A stretch of DNA of 64,000 bases from Adineta ricciae (lineage: Eukaryota > Rotifera > Eurotatoria > Adinetida > Adinetidae), in assembly GCA_905250025.1 (NCBI GenBank), contig CAJNOJ010000247.1, positions 62,001 to 126,000 of the forward strand, read 5' to 3'. A program made the translations under genes and the position numbers. Under the pieces are notes generated by a model. That model was given only the letters and a program-made list of their open reading frames with translations. It did not search any database and was not told the DNA's origin. Below are positions 23,160-36,304 of this stretch, in pieces (within the stretch, counting starts at the first letter, position 1; each line of letters opens with the position of its first letter).

Positions 23160-24310
23160 TTTAGCGAATCCATAAATGAATCTGATTGGCGTTCCATTCA
23201 TCTCTTGTCATCGTACTAGCTGAACTGAAAATATCTCGTAAAGCTCGCATAGTTTTATCTTCATTCCTCCTATCTGAATATGTGCCAGAAGTATAATCTG
23301 TACATTCAATGCGCGCAAGTTTAGCATCGAATAAATTAAATCAATAACGTCCATCGGATGTTCAGCGTCTGCCGAATGTAGATCTGGTCAATACTTTGCA
23401 TTATTGGCTATTGAACCAATGATCATGGTTGCGTTCGACATATTCTTGCAGTTCAATGGAAAGACAACGCACATTACAGAATTGAATCCGATCTAGTATC
23501 GAACACGGTTTGAATGAGCAGTAATAGTGCAGTTGTGGCACACGACTATAGCACTAGTAATCAGTTCCTTCGGGAGATGTTGATTTAGATATGACTTAAA
23601 GCTGTGATATGTTCTCCCACAAATGTTCATTGACATCGACGAAAAAATTATGTCGAAACAGCTTTAGTATTCATGCCAATTATCAGCAATTCTATTGCCT
23701 AAAATATTGTGCAAATTGCCCAAATACGTATCTACTGATTCGACCATCAAATGTCGTGGATTTGGCGTAGATCTCAAAAGTTTTTCCACGGTAATCGAAG
23801 CGTCGCAAGCATAGAGCTTCAATGAAACAAGTGATTTGAACTGCCATAGTAAATCATCAAAAACCGAATTGCTCATTGATTTCTATGGATAAATATTTGA
23901 GACAGGGCGGCGTATGCACAAATAGTCCTAACAACATATCGGAACGAATATTTCCAGACTGAACGATCAGACGATTTAAAAATACTGCTGTTGCTATCGG
24001 ATTATCAACACATAGTCTTGCAAGGAAGTTGATGTCAATAATACCAACGAACTAATTGTGGAAGTTCTCAAATACTGTTAATCAGCAACTGATACGTCTC
24101 GTCAGTCACTCTTATATAGCATTCTTCGAAATGAAATGGTATATTTCGCTCAAAATAGTGTTCGATCAAACCAGGCGTTTCATCCTTATTTGAGAAGTGA
24201 ACTGAAATAATACGATCAGGGCTTAAACATATCAGCTGTGAGAAAATGCTCTTCGATACCGACTTGATAAGAAAAATAACGAGTTCAATCGATATTTAAG
24301 ACCACAGGAA
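23160..24310 (-). pseudogene. F-box/LRR-like gene, probably decayed
   Basis: Read on the minus strand from about 24310: an N-terminal stretch (IELVIFLIKSVSKSIFSQLI, then LIEHYFERNIPFHFEECYIR), an ARLCVDNPIATAVFLNRLIV stretch, then 23876-23664 (FDDLLWQFKSLVSLKLYACD, LLRSTPNPRHLMVESVD) and a 3' part to about 23160. The order of helical and LRR-like segments resembles F-box-associated LRR proteins. Frames change several times without clear splice sites, so I treat it as a pseudogene. A partial 3' copy is at 20617-21321 and an N-terminal fragment at 26808-27030. Confidence 0.4.
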
Positions 24311-25334
24311 GCTTAAAAAAATTGGTCATCGCCAATGAACTCAAACAGGTACAATAGTATTTCATTGTACAATCATTCCAAGCTCATGATCCACAATGTC
24401 AAATATTGAAGCGAAACACGATGAGTCAATTAACATGCAAGATCTAAATAGTAACCATTCACACATACAGAAAAACGGGTTACATAAGAATAATGGAAAC
24501 TAGACACCTAAAAATTGCTATTATTTCTCATCGTAAAGATAAATTTACATATGATAGAATGTAAAAGGCTCCATCAATCAGATGTCTATCGAAAAAGATC
24601 GCGCTTGTCGACGATGCAATTCTCGTTTTTCCTTCTGAATAACTGAATTCCACTTTTGAGTTTGACACTATTCAATATCTCAACATGTATCTTGTAAATT
24701 ACGCATTCATCCTTTTGTAGCTCTTTTTTGCACGTGTCTTTTTTTCTGATTTTAAAAAAGAACAAAAGAGTTGCTAAATAGTTTTTTTTGAAAATTAGAA
24801 TTTTGACGGGTGAAGTATACGGATCTTTCACAATACTTTTTATTCACTTCGTTCAGTTTTCACGACAAGCACTACTGAATCTTGATAAAAGATGAAAAAC
24901 TAAGCATTTTACTAATTGTTTTTATGAACAAATGCTTTACACTGCTAGAAACTGTTATGACCGAGAGAAATATTTCAGAAAACTTTTATAAAGAATGATT
25001 ACAATAGAAAACGTGACAGCGAGAGAAAAAAATATGTAAAAATAAAAATGAATTTTTTCGTTTCCGTCTTGATCTGTTTGTTCATGTTACCGCTCGAGTG
25101 AGATTGATCGTACAAAATTATCACACATATGACATAGGAGAAGAGAAAAGCTTTCTCGTTCATGTTACTGTGGCAATACTTAAGATAACATTAAAGTGAT
25201 TTTATTATTCTGAATGAAAAGTGAGTAACTTATGACTATTTCGTTAATATTTAAACGTCATACATGTACAAATTACAAAGCATAAAATAAATAAGATTTC
25301 TCTTTCTTCAGTCAATATGACTTTTATGGATATG
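24311..25334. other. Intergenic, nothing recognised
   Basis: AT-rich spacer with homopolymer tracts. It is matched by 27031-28224 on the next piece, with a roughly 150-base insertion there (about 27770-27970). Open stretches such as 24586-24831 minus are Lys/Phe-rich and not convincing. Confidence 0.5.
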
Positions 25335-26806
25335 TTAATACCAATTGGCTAGTGAGACTCCAACATTGTCGCCACCTAAGTTTGTTACGACAATATCGGA
25401 TTTACTATCGAAATTAATGTCAGCCACAAACAATGAAAACGGCTGTGAGCCAACTGCAAAGGTTTGCTGAGAGAGGAATGTGCCATTGTCGGTGTTCAGG
25501 AAAATACCAACGTTGTTTGTGCCACGATTTACGACAATAATATCAAGTTTTCCGTCATTATTCATGTCATTGACAAATACACAATACGGACGCGAACCAT
25601 TTCCAGTTGGATAAGTTATTTGAGAACGAAATGTTCCATTACCATAACTGAATAGAACGCCTACATTGCGATTGCCACTATTTGCGACAACAATGTCAAA
25701 CTTTCCATCGCTGTTCATGTCTTCAACAAACACAGAATACGGGTTCGAATTAGCTCCAGTCGAATAAGATACTTGAGAACGAAACGTGCCATTGCCATAG
25801 TTGATAAAAACGCCAACACTATCATCACCGTAATTTCCAACAATAATATCTGGCTTATCATCTCCATTGACGTCCAGTATATACACGCTTTGTGGATTAG
25901 AACTAGTTGAATATAACATTTGAGGACGAAACGTACCATTTCCGAAATTAAGCAACACACCAACACTATCAGTACCATAATTGACAACGACAATATCGGG
26001 CTTCTGATCATTATTAACATCAGAGACTGACACACACGCCGGCTTTGAATTACTTCCAGTTGAATATTTTGATGAAAAAATAAATGTACCATTACGAATG
26101 TTAAAGAAAACACCAACATTATCAGCTCCTTGATTTGCAACAATAATATCAGGCGCGTTGTCACCATTAACATCAGTCACCGACAAAGAATTAGGATTGG
26201 AAAGGCTTCCAGTTGCAGGTATATAATTTATTGGGGAACCAAAAGTACCATTTCCGGTGTTCAAGAAAATGCCAATCGTATCAGATCCAAAGTTTCCAAC
26301 AGTGATGTCCAAGTTATTGTCTTGATTGACATCAGCGACAAAAACAGGTGCCGGATATGAATTAATTCCCGTTGGATATGCAACTTGCGGCGAAAATGTC
26401 AATTTAAATTGAGCTATCGCAGAAGAGAGTATTTCATTCTCGAAAAGACTTATTTGTCAATGCAAATCAGTTACCTGTGGTGGTCGACGTCGTCTGAGTT
26501 GTTGTTGTTGTTGTTGATGTTGATCCTTGGAAGATAAGAGAAGAATATTGTATTGCTGCGGTTATCACAACTGATGTGGATATATATGTATTGAACTTAC
26601 TATCGGATTGGAAACTTTGTATTAGTATTGATGTTCGATTGATAAACTTGAAAGTACAGCGAACATTTGATGTTATCCAAATCGAAGTAGAGTTATAACT
26701 GAATAGTTGACAAGTCTGATTCATATGAAAATAATTTAAAGCAACTATAAGTGATTGGTTTAATGTTAACAATAATGCACATGTGCATTGCTCGAGAGTT
26801 ACATTG
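25335..26806 (-). CDS. FG-GAP repeat extracellular protein (family 1), N-terminus missing at gap
   Basis: Exon 2 (25335..26413) and the 3' part of exon 1 (26475..26806) encode a Thr-rich linker (STSTTTTTTQTTSTTTG) followed by about seven FG-GAP/VCBS-like repeats. Repeats show the calcium-loop pattern DxNxDxxxDI (DVNGDDKPDI, DMNNDGKLDI, DINFDSKSDI) and the GNGTF turn, and should fold as a beta-propeller-like extracellular domain. The gap at 26807 removes the signal peptide. The complete copy is 28225-29800. The last 203 bases before the gap are identical by eye to 36615-36817, which carries the missing 5' end. Confidence 0.85.
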
Positions 26807-26807
26807 N
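26807..26807. other. Assembly junction (single n)
   Basis: The left side stops in exon 1 of an FG-GAP gene; the right side resumes at the position equivalent to about 24097, so the block 24097-26806 is repeated as 26808-29695. Confidence 0.95.
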
Positions 26808-27030
26808 CGTCAGTCACTCTTATATAACATTCTTCGAAATGAAATGGTATATTTCGCTCAAAATAGTGTTCGATCAAACCAGGCGTTTCATCCTTATTTG
26901 AGAAGTGAACCGAAATAATACGATCAGGGCTTAAACATATCAGCTGTGAGAAAATGCTCTTCGATACCGACTTGATAAGAAAAATAACAAGTTCAATCGA
27001 TATTTAAGACCACAGGAAGCTTAAAAAAAT
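26808..27030 (-). pseudogene. F-box/LRR-like gene, N-terminal fragment cut by gap
   Basis: Counterpart of about 24097-24310, with HYFERNIPFHFEECYIR kept. The remainder of the gene is absent on this piece because of the gap. Confidence 0.4.
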
Positions 27031-28224
27031 TGGACATCGCCAATGAATTCAAACAAGTACAATAGTATTTCATTGTACAATCATTCCAAGCTCATGATCC
27101 ACAATGTCAAATATTGAAGCGAAACACGATGAGTCAATTAACATGCAAGATCTAAATAGTAACCATTCACACATACAGAAAAACGGGTTACATAAGAATA
27201 ATGGAAATTCGACGTCTAAAAATTGCTATTATTTCTCATCGTAAAGATCAATTTACATATGATAGAATGTAAAAGGCTCCATCAATCAGACGTCTATCGG
27301 AAAAGATCGTGCTAGTCGACGATGCAATTCTCTTTTTTTCTTCTGAATAACTGAATTCCACTTTTTGAGTTTGACACTATTCAATATCTCAAAATGTATT
27401 TTGTAAATTACGCATTCTTTTTTTTGTAACTCTGTTTGCATTTGTCTCTTTATTTCTGGTTTTAAAAAAGAACAAAAGAGTTGCTAAATAGTTTTTTTCA
27501 AAATTAGAATTTTGACGGGTGAAGTATACGGATCTTCCACAATACTTTTTATTCCCTTCGTTCAGTTTTCACGACAAGCACTACTGAATCTTGATAAAAG
27601 ATGAATAACTATAAGCATTTTACTAATTGTTTTTATGAACAATACTTTACACTGCTAAAAACTGTTACGATTGAGAGAACGGTCGTGGCATGGCTGAAAG
27701 AAATATGTCAGAAAACGTGACAGCGAGAGAAAAAAATATATAAAAATAAAAATAAAGTTTTTCGTTTCCGTCTTGATCCGTTCCACTGGAATTCACATCC
27801 GTAAATCCGATTCCATATGATCAAAGAACATTTCTCATCTAATCTACGTATATAAGGATAGTCGCATATCTGCAATATTATCTTCCGTTTTGATGTTTCC
27901 AAACAACGACTATCAATTCCAGACTATCGAGTAAAACGTTCTTAGAAGAGCTATAAAAGAAGTCGAACTGCCCATGTTACCGCTCGAGTGAGATTGATCG
28001 TACAAAATTATCACACATATGACATAGGAGAAGAGAAAAGCTTTCTCGTTCATGTTATTTTGGTAATATTTAAGATAATATTAAAATGATTTTATTGTTC
28101 TGAATGAAAAGTGAGTAACTTATGACTATTTCGTTAATATTTAAACGTCATACATGTACACACTACAAAGGGTAAAGTAAATAAGATTTCTCTTTCTTCA
28201 GTCAATATGACTTTTATGGATATG
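27031..28224. other. Intergenic, second copy of 24311-25334
   Basis: Mostly colinear with the first copy, with an extra stretch at about 27770-27970. Nothing coding was recognised. Confidence 0.5.
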
Positions 28225-29800
28225 TTAATACCAATTGGCCAGTAAGACTCCAACATTGTCGCTACCTAGGTTTGTTACGACAATATCGGATTTACTATCG
28301 AAATTAATGTCAGCCACAAACAATGAAAACGGCTGTGAGCCAACTGCAAAGGTTTGCTGGGAAAGAAATGTGCCATTGCCGGTGTTCAGGAAAATTCCAA
28401 CGTTGTTTGTGCCACGATTTACGGCAATAATATCAAGTTTTCCATCGTTATTCATGTCATTGACAAATACACAATACGGACTCGAACCACTTCCAGTTGA
28501 ATAAGTTATTTGAGAACGAAATGTTCCATTACCATAGCTAAATAGAACGCCTACATTGCGATTGCCACTATTTGCGACAATAATATCAAACTTTCCATCG
28601 CTGTTCATGTCTTCAACAAACACAGAATACGGTTTCGAATTACCTCCAGTCGAATAAGATACTTGAGAACGAAACGTACCATTGCCATAGTTGATAAAAA
28701 CGCCAACATTACCATCACCGTAATTTCCAACAATAATATCTGGCTTATCATCTCCATTGACGTCCAGTATATACGCGCTTTGTGGTTTAGAACCAGTTGA
28801 ATATAATATTTGAGGACGAAACGTACCATTTCCAAAATTAAGCAACACACCGATATTATCAGTACCAAAATTGACAACGACAATATCGGGCTTCTGGTCA
28901 TTGTTAATATCAGAGACTGACACACACGCCGGATATGAACTACTTCCAGTTGAATATGTTGACGAAAAAATAAATGTACCATTACCAATGTTAAAGAAAA
29001 CACCAACATTATCAGCTCCTTGATTTGCAACAATAATATCGGGCGTGTTGTCACCATTAACATCAGTCACCGACAAAGAATTAGGATTGGAAATGTACCC
29101 AGTTGCAGATATATAATTTATTGGGGAACGAAATGTACCAGTTCCGGTATTCAAGAAAATGCCAATCGTATCAGATCCAAAGTTTCCAACAATGATGTCC
29201 AAGTTATTGTCTTGATTGACATCAGCGACAAAAACAGGTGCCGGATATGAACTAATTCCCGTTGGATACGCAACTTGCAGCGAAAATGTCAAATTAAATT
29301 GAGCTATCGCAGAAGAGAGTATGTCATTCTCGAAAAGACTTATTTGTCAATGCAAATCAGTTACCTGCGGTGGTCGACGTCGTCTGAGTCGTAGTTGTTG
29401 TTGATGTTGATCCTTGGAACAAAAGAGAAGAATATTGTATTGCTGCGGTTGTCACAACTGATTGGGATATATATGTGTTGAACTTACTATCGGATTGGAA
29501 ACTTTGTATTAGTATTGATGTTCGATTGATAAACTTGAAAGTACAGCGAACATTTGATGTTATCCAAATCGAAGTAGAGTTATAACTGAATAGTTGACAA
29601 GTCTGATTCATGTGAAAATAATTTAAAGCAACAGTAAGTGATTGGTTTAATGTTAACAATAATGCACATGTGCATTGCTCGAGAGTTACATTAACCAATG
29701 TTGTATTGATTGTGGCAACCATTGTATTATTTTCCATTTTACCAATATAAACAGATTGTACAATAGAAAATAATGATAAAATAACGATTATGCAGAACAT
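28225..29800 (-). CDS. Secreted FG-GAP repeat protein (family 1), complete
   Basis: Two exons, 29365..29800 and 28225..29303, encode 504 residues. A signal peptide (MFCIIVILSLFSIVQSVYIG) leads into a Cys-containing, N-glycosylation-rich N-terminal domain (LEQCTCALLLTLNQS, NQTCQLFSYNSTS). Next comes a Thr-rich linker spanning the intron, then about seven FG-GAP/VCBS-like repeats with DxNxDxxxDI calcium loops. Such propellers occur in integrin alpha chains and in bacterial and eukaryotic surface proteins, mediating adhesion or carbohydrate or protein binding. No C-terminal TM, so it is probably secreted. Other copies: 25335-26806 (5' truncated) and 36615-36924 (5' end only). Confidence 0.88.
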
Positions 29801-31522
29801 CTTCTATTCGCACAACTGTTTCTCCAACAATTATTACATGAACGTTTCTGATTATTTAGCTCTTTTCAATGTTTGAAGTTGCCTTCAGTTAAATATTTAA
29901 TTAAAAGAAAGAAAAAATATGCTTTTTACATGAAACAATTGTCAGGAAACCTTCAATATACTTACATTAACAATAATCATAAGAAAGAAAACAAATAAAA
30001 ATACAATTTCCTGAATTTTGTTTTACGCAAGATAGATAAAGCATCGCTCTGTTTTTTTGTCATCCTGTTTACACGTGTTCTTCTTTGTTGATGATTACAA
30101 CAAAATAAATTATTTCAACAGATTTTCCTGTTACGATTGGCATAGCAACAGTTAAAAATACACAGTATTCATTCTCTATATCGTGTGAACAAAGTAAAAG
30201 TACAAAAGGTAAATGTAGTGGATATTTTGATTCTTTATTATATATCATCGGAAGTTGTCAAACTTGAGAATGAAGCAATCTTAAGATACGATAATCCTGT
30301 AATTAAACAATGGAGCTTGTTCGCGATATTGCATATTGTTTGATTGAAATCTATCCTGCTTCATCTACAATGAAAATTATCTTCACAGATCTTTCGGCAA
30401 AAATTTACAGAAGAGAAAAAAAAGAAATTTGTTGTTTCCTTTTCCAACAATGGCAATTAATTTGTCTAATTCTTGTTTAAGACAGATAGAAACCAGAAAA
30501 ATAAGTAACTAATATTTCCCATTATAATTTTGTCTGAGCTGGGGCACCGCTACTCCTCATGCGTAGTATTGAGATTAATGAAAGTAAAAGTGCCAATATC
30601 CACTTTTCTATTTCTGAAATTATTGATAAAATCAATGCAAGTATCTGTGCACACACATGCGATACTAGCAAATGTCCTACAATTAAGTGTTAACGAAAGG
30701 TATGAACTACACACAAATAGAATATCAGTAAATATTTTCGTTGAAAGGAGGAGGAGGAGAAAAAATCGAAGAGTTCTGCATCTTTTAGATGAAAGCTTGA
30801 TTTGTAGAAAAATAGAGCTATCGGCTTGAAGAAGTACTTTATCGGTGAATTCTAATCGGATATCACCGTATGATATATTAATTAAAACCGAATTGAGATC
30901 TTTATATAACGAGCGTCTGACTCTTAATGGTTTCAGTGAAATATGTTTTGTGATGAGATCATCATCCGATGAAGGAACATGAATATACGACTATCAACCA
31001 GATATCGTGTTACTTAAAATCAGGGGAACAAATCTGCTTTACTCTTATAAGATTTACACACGATTGGATTGATCGACGAATATCGAAAACAATGGTATAA
31101 ACAAGTCCGTACCGCTCTTGAAACGAACTCTCACACTAGTATCGTAGTAAAACTGAGCAGTTACAGCTCGGATACAAGTAACATATTACTTGCATTCATC
31201 TAAAAATAGAGTTTTTTTTTCTAAGATGGCACAAGTCAGTACGAAGAGAACATCCCTGATTTTCCCGTCTATATGTTATATTCAAAGAAAATAGAAGATA
31301 ATGTGAGAAAATACGATACTTTTTAGCTCTTTCATATTCTTCAAAGGCTTTTAGTTTTCAAATCAGTCCCACAAACGATCCATTAACAATCGAGTGCATT
31401 TCTGACACTCTCGGTTTTTTTTATTTTTGGACGCACTAATTCACAATTAGTAGAAGTTCTGAGAATTACGCAGACGATAAGGTCTATGAGTCATTGACGC
31501 CTTTCGTTTCTTCGGAAGCATA
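29801..31522. other. Spacer with a decayed minus-strand gene
   Basis: Colinear with 36925-39007. At about 31000-30800 (minus) a stretch reads SSDDDLITKHISLKPLRVRR and then LEFTDKVLLQADSSIFLQIK, homologous to the longer open version at 38198-38620; upstream parts contain stops. The family is not recognised. The remainder is AT-rich. Confidence 0.4.
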
Positions 31523-32372
31523 ATGTCAAGACGAAAAGGTTCTGTTCTAATTCATTCATTCGTTATATTATCGTTTATAATGATTTATAGTCATTGTATC
31601 AATAATCATGTAGTAGGCAATGGTAAAGTTTTTGTTAACTTTCAGTATCAATGCTATTCAAATACTTCTTTCCTCGGTCAAATGTCGGTTCGGTGAAATC
31701 TTTTTTGTATTACCGCATGCATAGAAAATCCTAATTGCCGAACATCAACATTCGATACCGCAAATCGTAACTGTTTGCTGTACACAGAATTTACAGGGCT
31801 TGGACAGTTTATTTCAAATAACGGCATGGTAACTTTTCAAAGTCGAAGTAAGTGTTTCTCCTTGGAATTTTCCTGTTGTGCGATACATATTTACGATGTC
31901 TAAGTCAAAATTTACTACTGGCGATTTTTATGGGACAGAAGTGTTTTATCCGGACAATCGAGATCTGCTTTAAGCTGTACTATGTTCGACCATGAAGATA
32001 GGTTAATTTTAAGAGAATTAGCACTTTATCGAGGATCTAGTGTGATAGTTCTTCCCTGCTTTTTCTTCCATCAAAACATGTCGATTGACGGATACTTAAA
32101 ATGAAATATATTTTCATTTATTAGGTCCAGGGAATTGTTTTAATTGGACGACTGAATATGATACTGATCATCCGTGGGGCGGTTTGGATAATATGGATGG
32201 AATAAATAAAACACAATGTTTTCGTTGGTGTGAAATGACAGTCAATTGTGTTGGCGCTGCAATTCGTTTAGCTTCTGGTTCTAATTCGACCGGGCACTGC
32301 TATGTTAAAGAAAACATTCAATTTTACTATCTAGTTCCTGTAGCTAACCTTGTGACTTGGTATTGTAGTTAG
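31523..32372 (+). pseudogene. PAN/apple-like secreted protein, broken copy
   Basis: Same two-exon gene as 39008-39858 (exons 31523..31847 and 32125..32372), but with an in-frame TGA at 31694-31696 where the other copy has TCA (Ser). The downstream sequence is otherwise well preserved: CRTSTFDTANRNCLLYTE in exon 1, NKTQCFRWCEMTVNCVGAA in exon 2. The lesion therefore looks recent, and this copy cannot make the full protein without readthrough. Confidence 0.7.
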
Positions 32373-32963
32373 CAGTGGTGCGCAGTACCTTTCTCTTTAT
32401 TATTAGCTTATGCATTCACTAATCCTAATATATCATTTTGAGAATTCCAGTTGAGTCATTTTTGTTCGCTTGAACTTCAATGCTTGGTACAAATATACTT
32501 GTGAAAATCTACTAATGCTGTTTGCTCTATCTATACTCAATACAATGTCTTGGCTTTTTAAAATGATGATCATATATGTAAAGAAACAAACTATATTTAG
32601 CATTTAATACTGCACGATACGTGGATTTTTCTGTCCTTTTCGTATTTGTTTAGAACGATGAAAAAACATATGCTTGAGTATTACGGCAAGGACTTTTCCA
32701 TGGCATCGGTATCATTCTTCTCTTCATCCATGATGTTGTTTTTTTTCTATGTGTGAGTTAAACGTTTGATTTAAGCGACGACGGGTGACGGACGACGAAT
32801 CATCGTTTTGTATAGATTCTGATCTTTAAATATCCTCACTCTCAAGAGTTTATTGATAGATAAACATACAATACTTAAACAATTATAGATCTACAGCGAT
32901 AAATTATAGCAAGTACAACAAGCATTCATGAGTGTCATAATGTATTCTTTCGCGATTACAGCG
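32373..32963. other. Intergenic; homology to the other copy ends here
   Basis: Up to about 32590 the sequence matches 39859-40076; after that the two copies have nothing in common. No gene seen. Confidence 0.55.
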
Positions 32964-33920
32964 CTATTTTGTGTTATTCACTTGCTTTGTAGTCATCTTT
33001 ACTACTGCAACTCTCTGATTATTTCTCTTACACATAATCATTGCAAAGAATTCTTGGCGAAATTCATCAAATGTAATCATATACAATGGAAATGACAATA
33101 TATGATATCCATACGATATGCAATCTGTAGATCGAAGAATGGTTCGGTTACTATCCGAAAAAAATGTAAATCCAATAGCTGCTGGTGTTGTCATGATGAA
33201 AAAGAGAACTGTAGTACTGACTAATGTAATAGTGATAGATCGATGTTGAATACGTGAATTTTGTAAAGTCGTTGTGCGTTGCAGCATTCGGAGATGATAG
33301 ATGACACTACTGTTCAGTGCCATCATCAATGTCAATGGCAAGAGATTGTAAAACGCCAGTTTAACGTAATTCCAAGTGGGATAGAGTGTAAATAGTGATG
33401 AGTTAATGTTCACTGTACCATTTGGATTATAGTAGCAAGCGAAGATGATAATATGTAGATTGAGAAGAAAGAAAAATGTCAAAATACTTGCAATAACGAT
33501 GAAGACATGTTTGGAATAGCTGAACCATGTTCGGTGAAGTTGACTTAATGTTAAGTATCGATCGAGACAGATAAATATGCGAAACCAAGCTGATGATTGG
33601 GATGCAAAATAGTTGAGGAACGAAAGGAATTTGCACGTACCGATAGAAGTTCTTTGAAGGAAAAAACCATAAATTGGATAAACATAATTGTCAAAGTTCC
33701 ATCCGTATAACATGAGAATGTCAAAAACGGCAATGGTGCGCATATAATGAAGAACTGGCCTTACTTTCGTATTTCGAAATCTTGCACGACAAAGAATGAT
33801 AAAGGTTAATGAGTTGAGTGATGTGCCGATAATCACCAAAGTCAGTGAAAAATAAGAAACAATGAGAACTTCTATTGATAATTTTTTGCCTATCACTTCT
33901 GTGGTATTATTCGTGGACAT
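32964..33920 (-). CDS. Rhodopsin-like 7TM receptor
   Basis: A 318-residue single-exon protein when started at MSTNNTTEV (an in-frame ATG lies four codons upstream). Seven hydrophobic segments are recognisable, with the TM1 pattern GTSLNSLTFIILCR (GN-like), TM3 ending ICLDRYLTL (DRY motif) and a long TM6 (ITLVSTTVLFFIMTTPAAIG). N-terminal NNT sites suit an extracellular N-terminus. The NPxxY of TM7 is replaced by LYMITF, common in invertebrate FMRFamide-receptor-like or bdelloid-expanded receptors. Ligand unknown. It is present only on this piece; the homologous piece carries other genes at this place. Confidence 0.82.
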   Translation of the reverse strand: MSTNNTTEVIGKKLSIEVLIVSYFSLTLVIIGTSLNSLTFIILCRARFRNTKVRPVLHYMRTIAVFDILMLYGWNFDNYVYPIYGFFLQRTSIGTCKFLSFLNYFASQSSAWFRIFICLDRYLTLSQLHRTWFSYSKHVFIVIASILTFFFLLNLHIIIFACYYNPNGTVNINSSLFTLYPTWNYVKLAFYNLLPLTLMMALNSSVIYHLRMLQRTTTLQNSRIQHRSITITLVSTTVLFFIMTTPAAIGFTFFSDSNRTILRSTDCISYGYHILSFPLYMITFDEFRQEFFAMIMCKRNNQRVAVVKMTTKQVNNTK

Positions 33921-34376
33921 GATTGAGAACACCCTGTTTCACTGTGACTTTTTTTAATTGTTTTCTTCAAGAACTAAAAACGGTGTCACTAGTCTCCTAG
34001 ACACAGCTCAGCTCAAAAAAGAATCCTGTTTTATTTTCTATCTTGCTTTCTTTTCAAGGACATACTTCAACGATATGTTGAATATCTAGAACGCAGAATA
34101 GAAGCTTCTCTGAATACGTCAGAAATTTGTCTTATTCTTCGTACTATATGGGAGAAATACAACAAATGTTAATTAACGTTGATTTTAACAGTATCAAGTA
34201 TACTTGTTTTAAGTGAAAACTCAAAATATCCTTGTTTTTGGATAAACGGAATGGTTAGTCCTTGATTCGAATTTGTTATGCTTTGCAGAATTTACTTTTT
34301 CAATTATAACAAAAGAAACAGTGAATGCGTCTATTTAGTCGTGTAATTTCTTTTTTGATGCGCTTCAGGTTGCGTG
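33921..34376. other. Intergenic
   Basis: 5' region of the 7TM gene and 3' region of the decayed ART-TPR gene. Nothing else recognised. Confidence 0.45.
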
Positions 34377-35640
34377 TCAGGCGTTGAAAATTCGAATGGC
34401 CAAAGGGTAATGATTGTTGTGCAATTTATACGACACGTTCGAAAAATGAGCAGGCGTCGGAATAATCGTGCATGCTTTATAAAGAATACCAATGCTCGCA
34501 TAGGATAGAGCTAAATCGGGATGATTAGCAGGAAGTGATTGATATTGAAATTCATGAGCTGAAAATACATTTTCGTGATCACCTATGTCGACATACACTA
34601 AACCAATGTTACCGTAAAACGAAGTTAACTTAGGATCGTCAGAAGAAAGAGCTTTTCCTAAGATCGCAGGTAAGTCTTCATAGTTTTGAAATGCTTCTTC
34701 ATATTCTTCGTGATTATTTTTGACCAAGCCCAGTTGATTATAAATTGTTAATTTTGCACTCTTTTTTTATGGTTTCATCAATGAACATTCCATAAATCTT
34801 TTCAGTTTTGTCATTTTGACCCATATTTGATAGCATCAAACCTATCAGTCGCAAATTCACTTCGTAGAGTCTGCTGTTTCCAGCCAAGTCTAGAATACTT
34901 GCAGTTTGTTGAGCAAAGCGAAGTGACACTTTGTGATCAGTACTGGTAGACAGGAAGTTGTTAAATGACTTCAATCTACCTTTTGTTTGTGCAGTTCCTT
35001 AATGTGTTGCTGAAGGTCGTTGATAAAGAAGCCCACTCGTGTCATAATATCACCATCCATCAGTCGGATACTACGATTGAACATTCGGCATAAGAAACAT
35101 TCACAGATATACCACCGACTAGTGTTTTCTCACGACATTAATGATTCAGGTGTTCAACGTTCTTCTGTTCTGCAGGATTCTCTGCTAAAACTTCACGATA
35201 GTATTTCACATAATCTTGAATGTGTTTGTTGGTGAACTTGATGATTTGTGTATACATAAACGATGGATCAAGTTTATCCAAGTTTTTACCACATGAAACA
35301 AAACTTATAGACGTAGCGTTTTGTTCATTCTTTCGTCCACTGTTCGTGGCGCTTGCTGTTACCATAAAGAACGAAAATAGAATCGACTTGAGGTAGGTTA
35401 TGTATACAAGATACAGTTTGTTGCCCAAGAAATCCTGATGTAATTACACATGCCTTACAATCTTTGATTATTTCAATGAAATCCACGCATTGTTCACCAT
35501 CTGTGAATGTGTTCACATAGTTGACAATGCGTTGTAATTGGATGAAAATGTTCTGATAACCTTTGTCATGTTCATCATTGTCATTATCTAACTTTAAGAG
35601 AAGTATGTTTACGAATATCGATACGCCGGGGTACCATTTT
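34377..35640 (-). pseudogene. Decayed ADP-ribosyltransferase/TPR protein
   Basis: Several minus-strand stretches in changing frames, read from 35516: DGEQCVDFIEIIKDCKACVI and FVLYGNSKRHEQWTKE; then 35428-35138 (SFVSCGKNLDKLDPSFMYTQ); then MKSFNNFLSTSTDHKVSLRF (mono-ADP-ribosyltransferase SFNNFLSTS core); and 34727-34377 with kinesin-light-chain-like TPRs (LPANHPDLALSYASIGILYK). The order matches the large bdelloid family of ART plus TPR proteins. The ART domain is heavily shortened: it jumps from the STS region to NSRLYEVNLRLIG, and frames are broken. Non-functional. Confidence 0.65.
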
Positions 35641-36304
35641 TGACATTGTTGGCCTGTAGTGAATTGTTTTGATGTGATCTTTGCTTATAGTAAAGATTTT
35701 AGTGAGCAAAGATATCTCGTATAACTTTTGTGCAAGAAAAAGAATTCACCATTGGAATCAGTTGCCTAAACTAAGATGACAGAAGAAAAAAAGATGTTTC
35801 GCTTTGTGTTTGTTTAACCAAAGAGAGAAGTTCTCTACGTATTTTTTTTCTAATCTTCAGCTATTCCTTTGATAGCACCATCGACAATTTCAAACGAAAT
35901 TTTCCGAGTATTGGATATTATTAATGACTTTTTCTGTAGAGGATCCTTCTCTATTTAAGAATTACAATCCAAGAAACAACTCAGAAATGATGAGATTTTT
36001 GTTGAAAAAAAACACACTATCTCATTTTCATTGATACAAATCGAAATTTTTGTCATAACCATGATTATATCCGTTCATCCCTACAGTACTTTTTTTTCAT
36101 TTGGAGAAAAATCGTCGATCCTCATGATCTCTGTAATTATCCAAATATCTATTAACTCGCTAGAAGTTTGTTTTTCTTATCCAACAAGAGAGCAGTACGA
36201 GATGAAGCGATATATTTAGAATGTAAGCAAGACCAATAATACTGTACAAACGAACACAAGCGATCAAAGGAAAAGCAATATCGTTTTTTTCTAATTTAGA
36301 CAAA
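35641..36304. other. Intergenic
   Basis: AT-rich spacer upstream of the decayed ART-TPR gene and downstream of an FG-GAP gene end. Nothing recognised. Confidence 0.5.

Noticed and set aside
26467-26877. Open frame across the n at 26807
   Set aside because: Chimera of an F-box/LRR-like fragment and FG-GAP exon 1. The same reasoning applies at 36305-36691.
18546-29695. Tandem gene duplication of D8C and FG-GAP genes as an adaptive expansion
   Set aside because: Copies abut exactly at single n bases, and identical overlaps link non-adjacent pieces. Separate haplotypes explain this better.
30530-30829. Arg-rich plus-strand open frame (and 38026-38229)
   Set aside because: It is not conserved in length between the two copies, while the opposite strand carries the more protein-like sequence.
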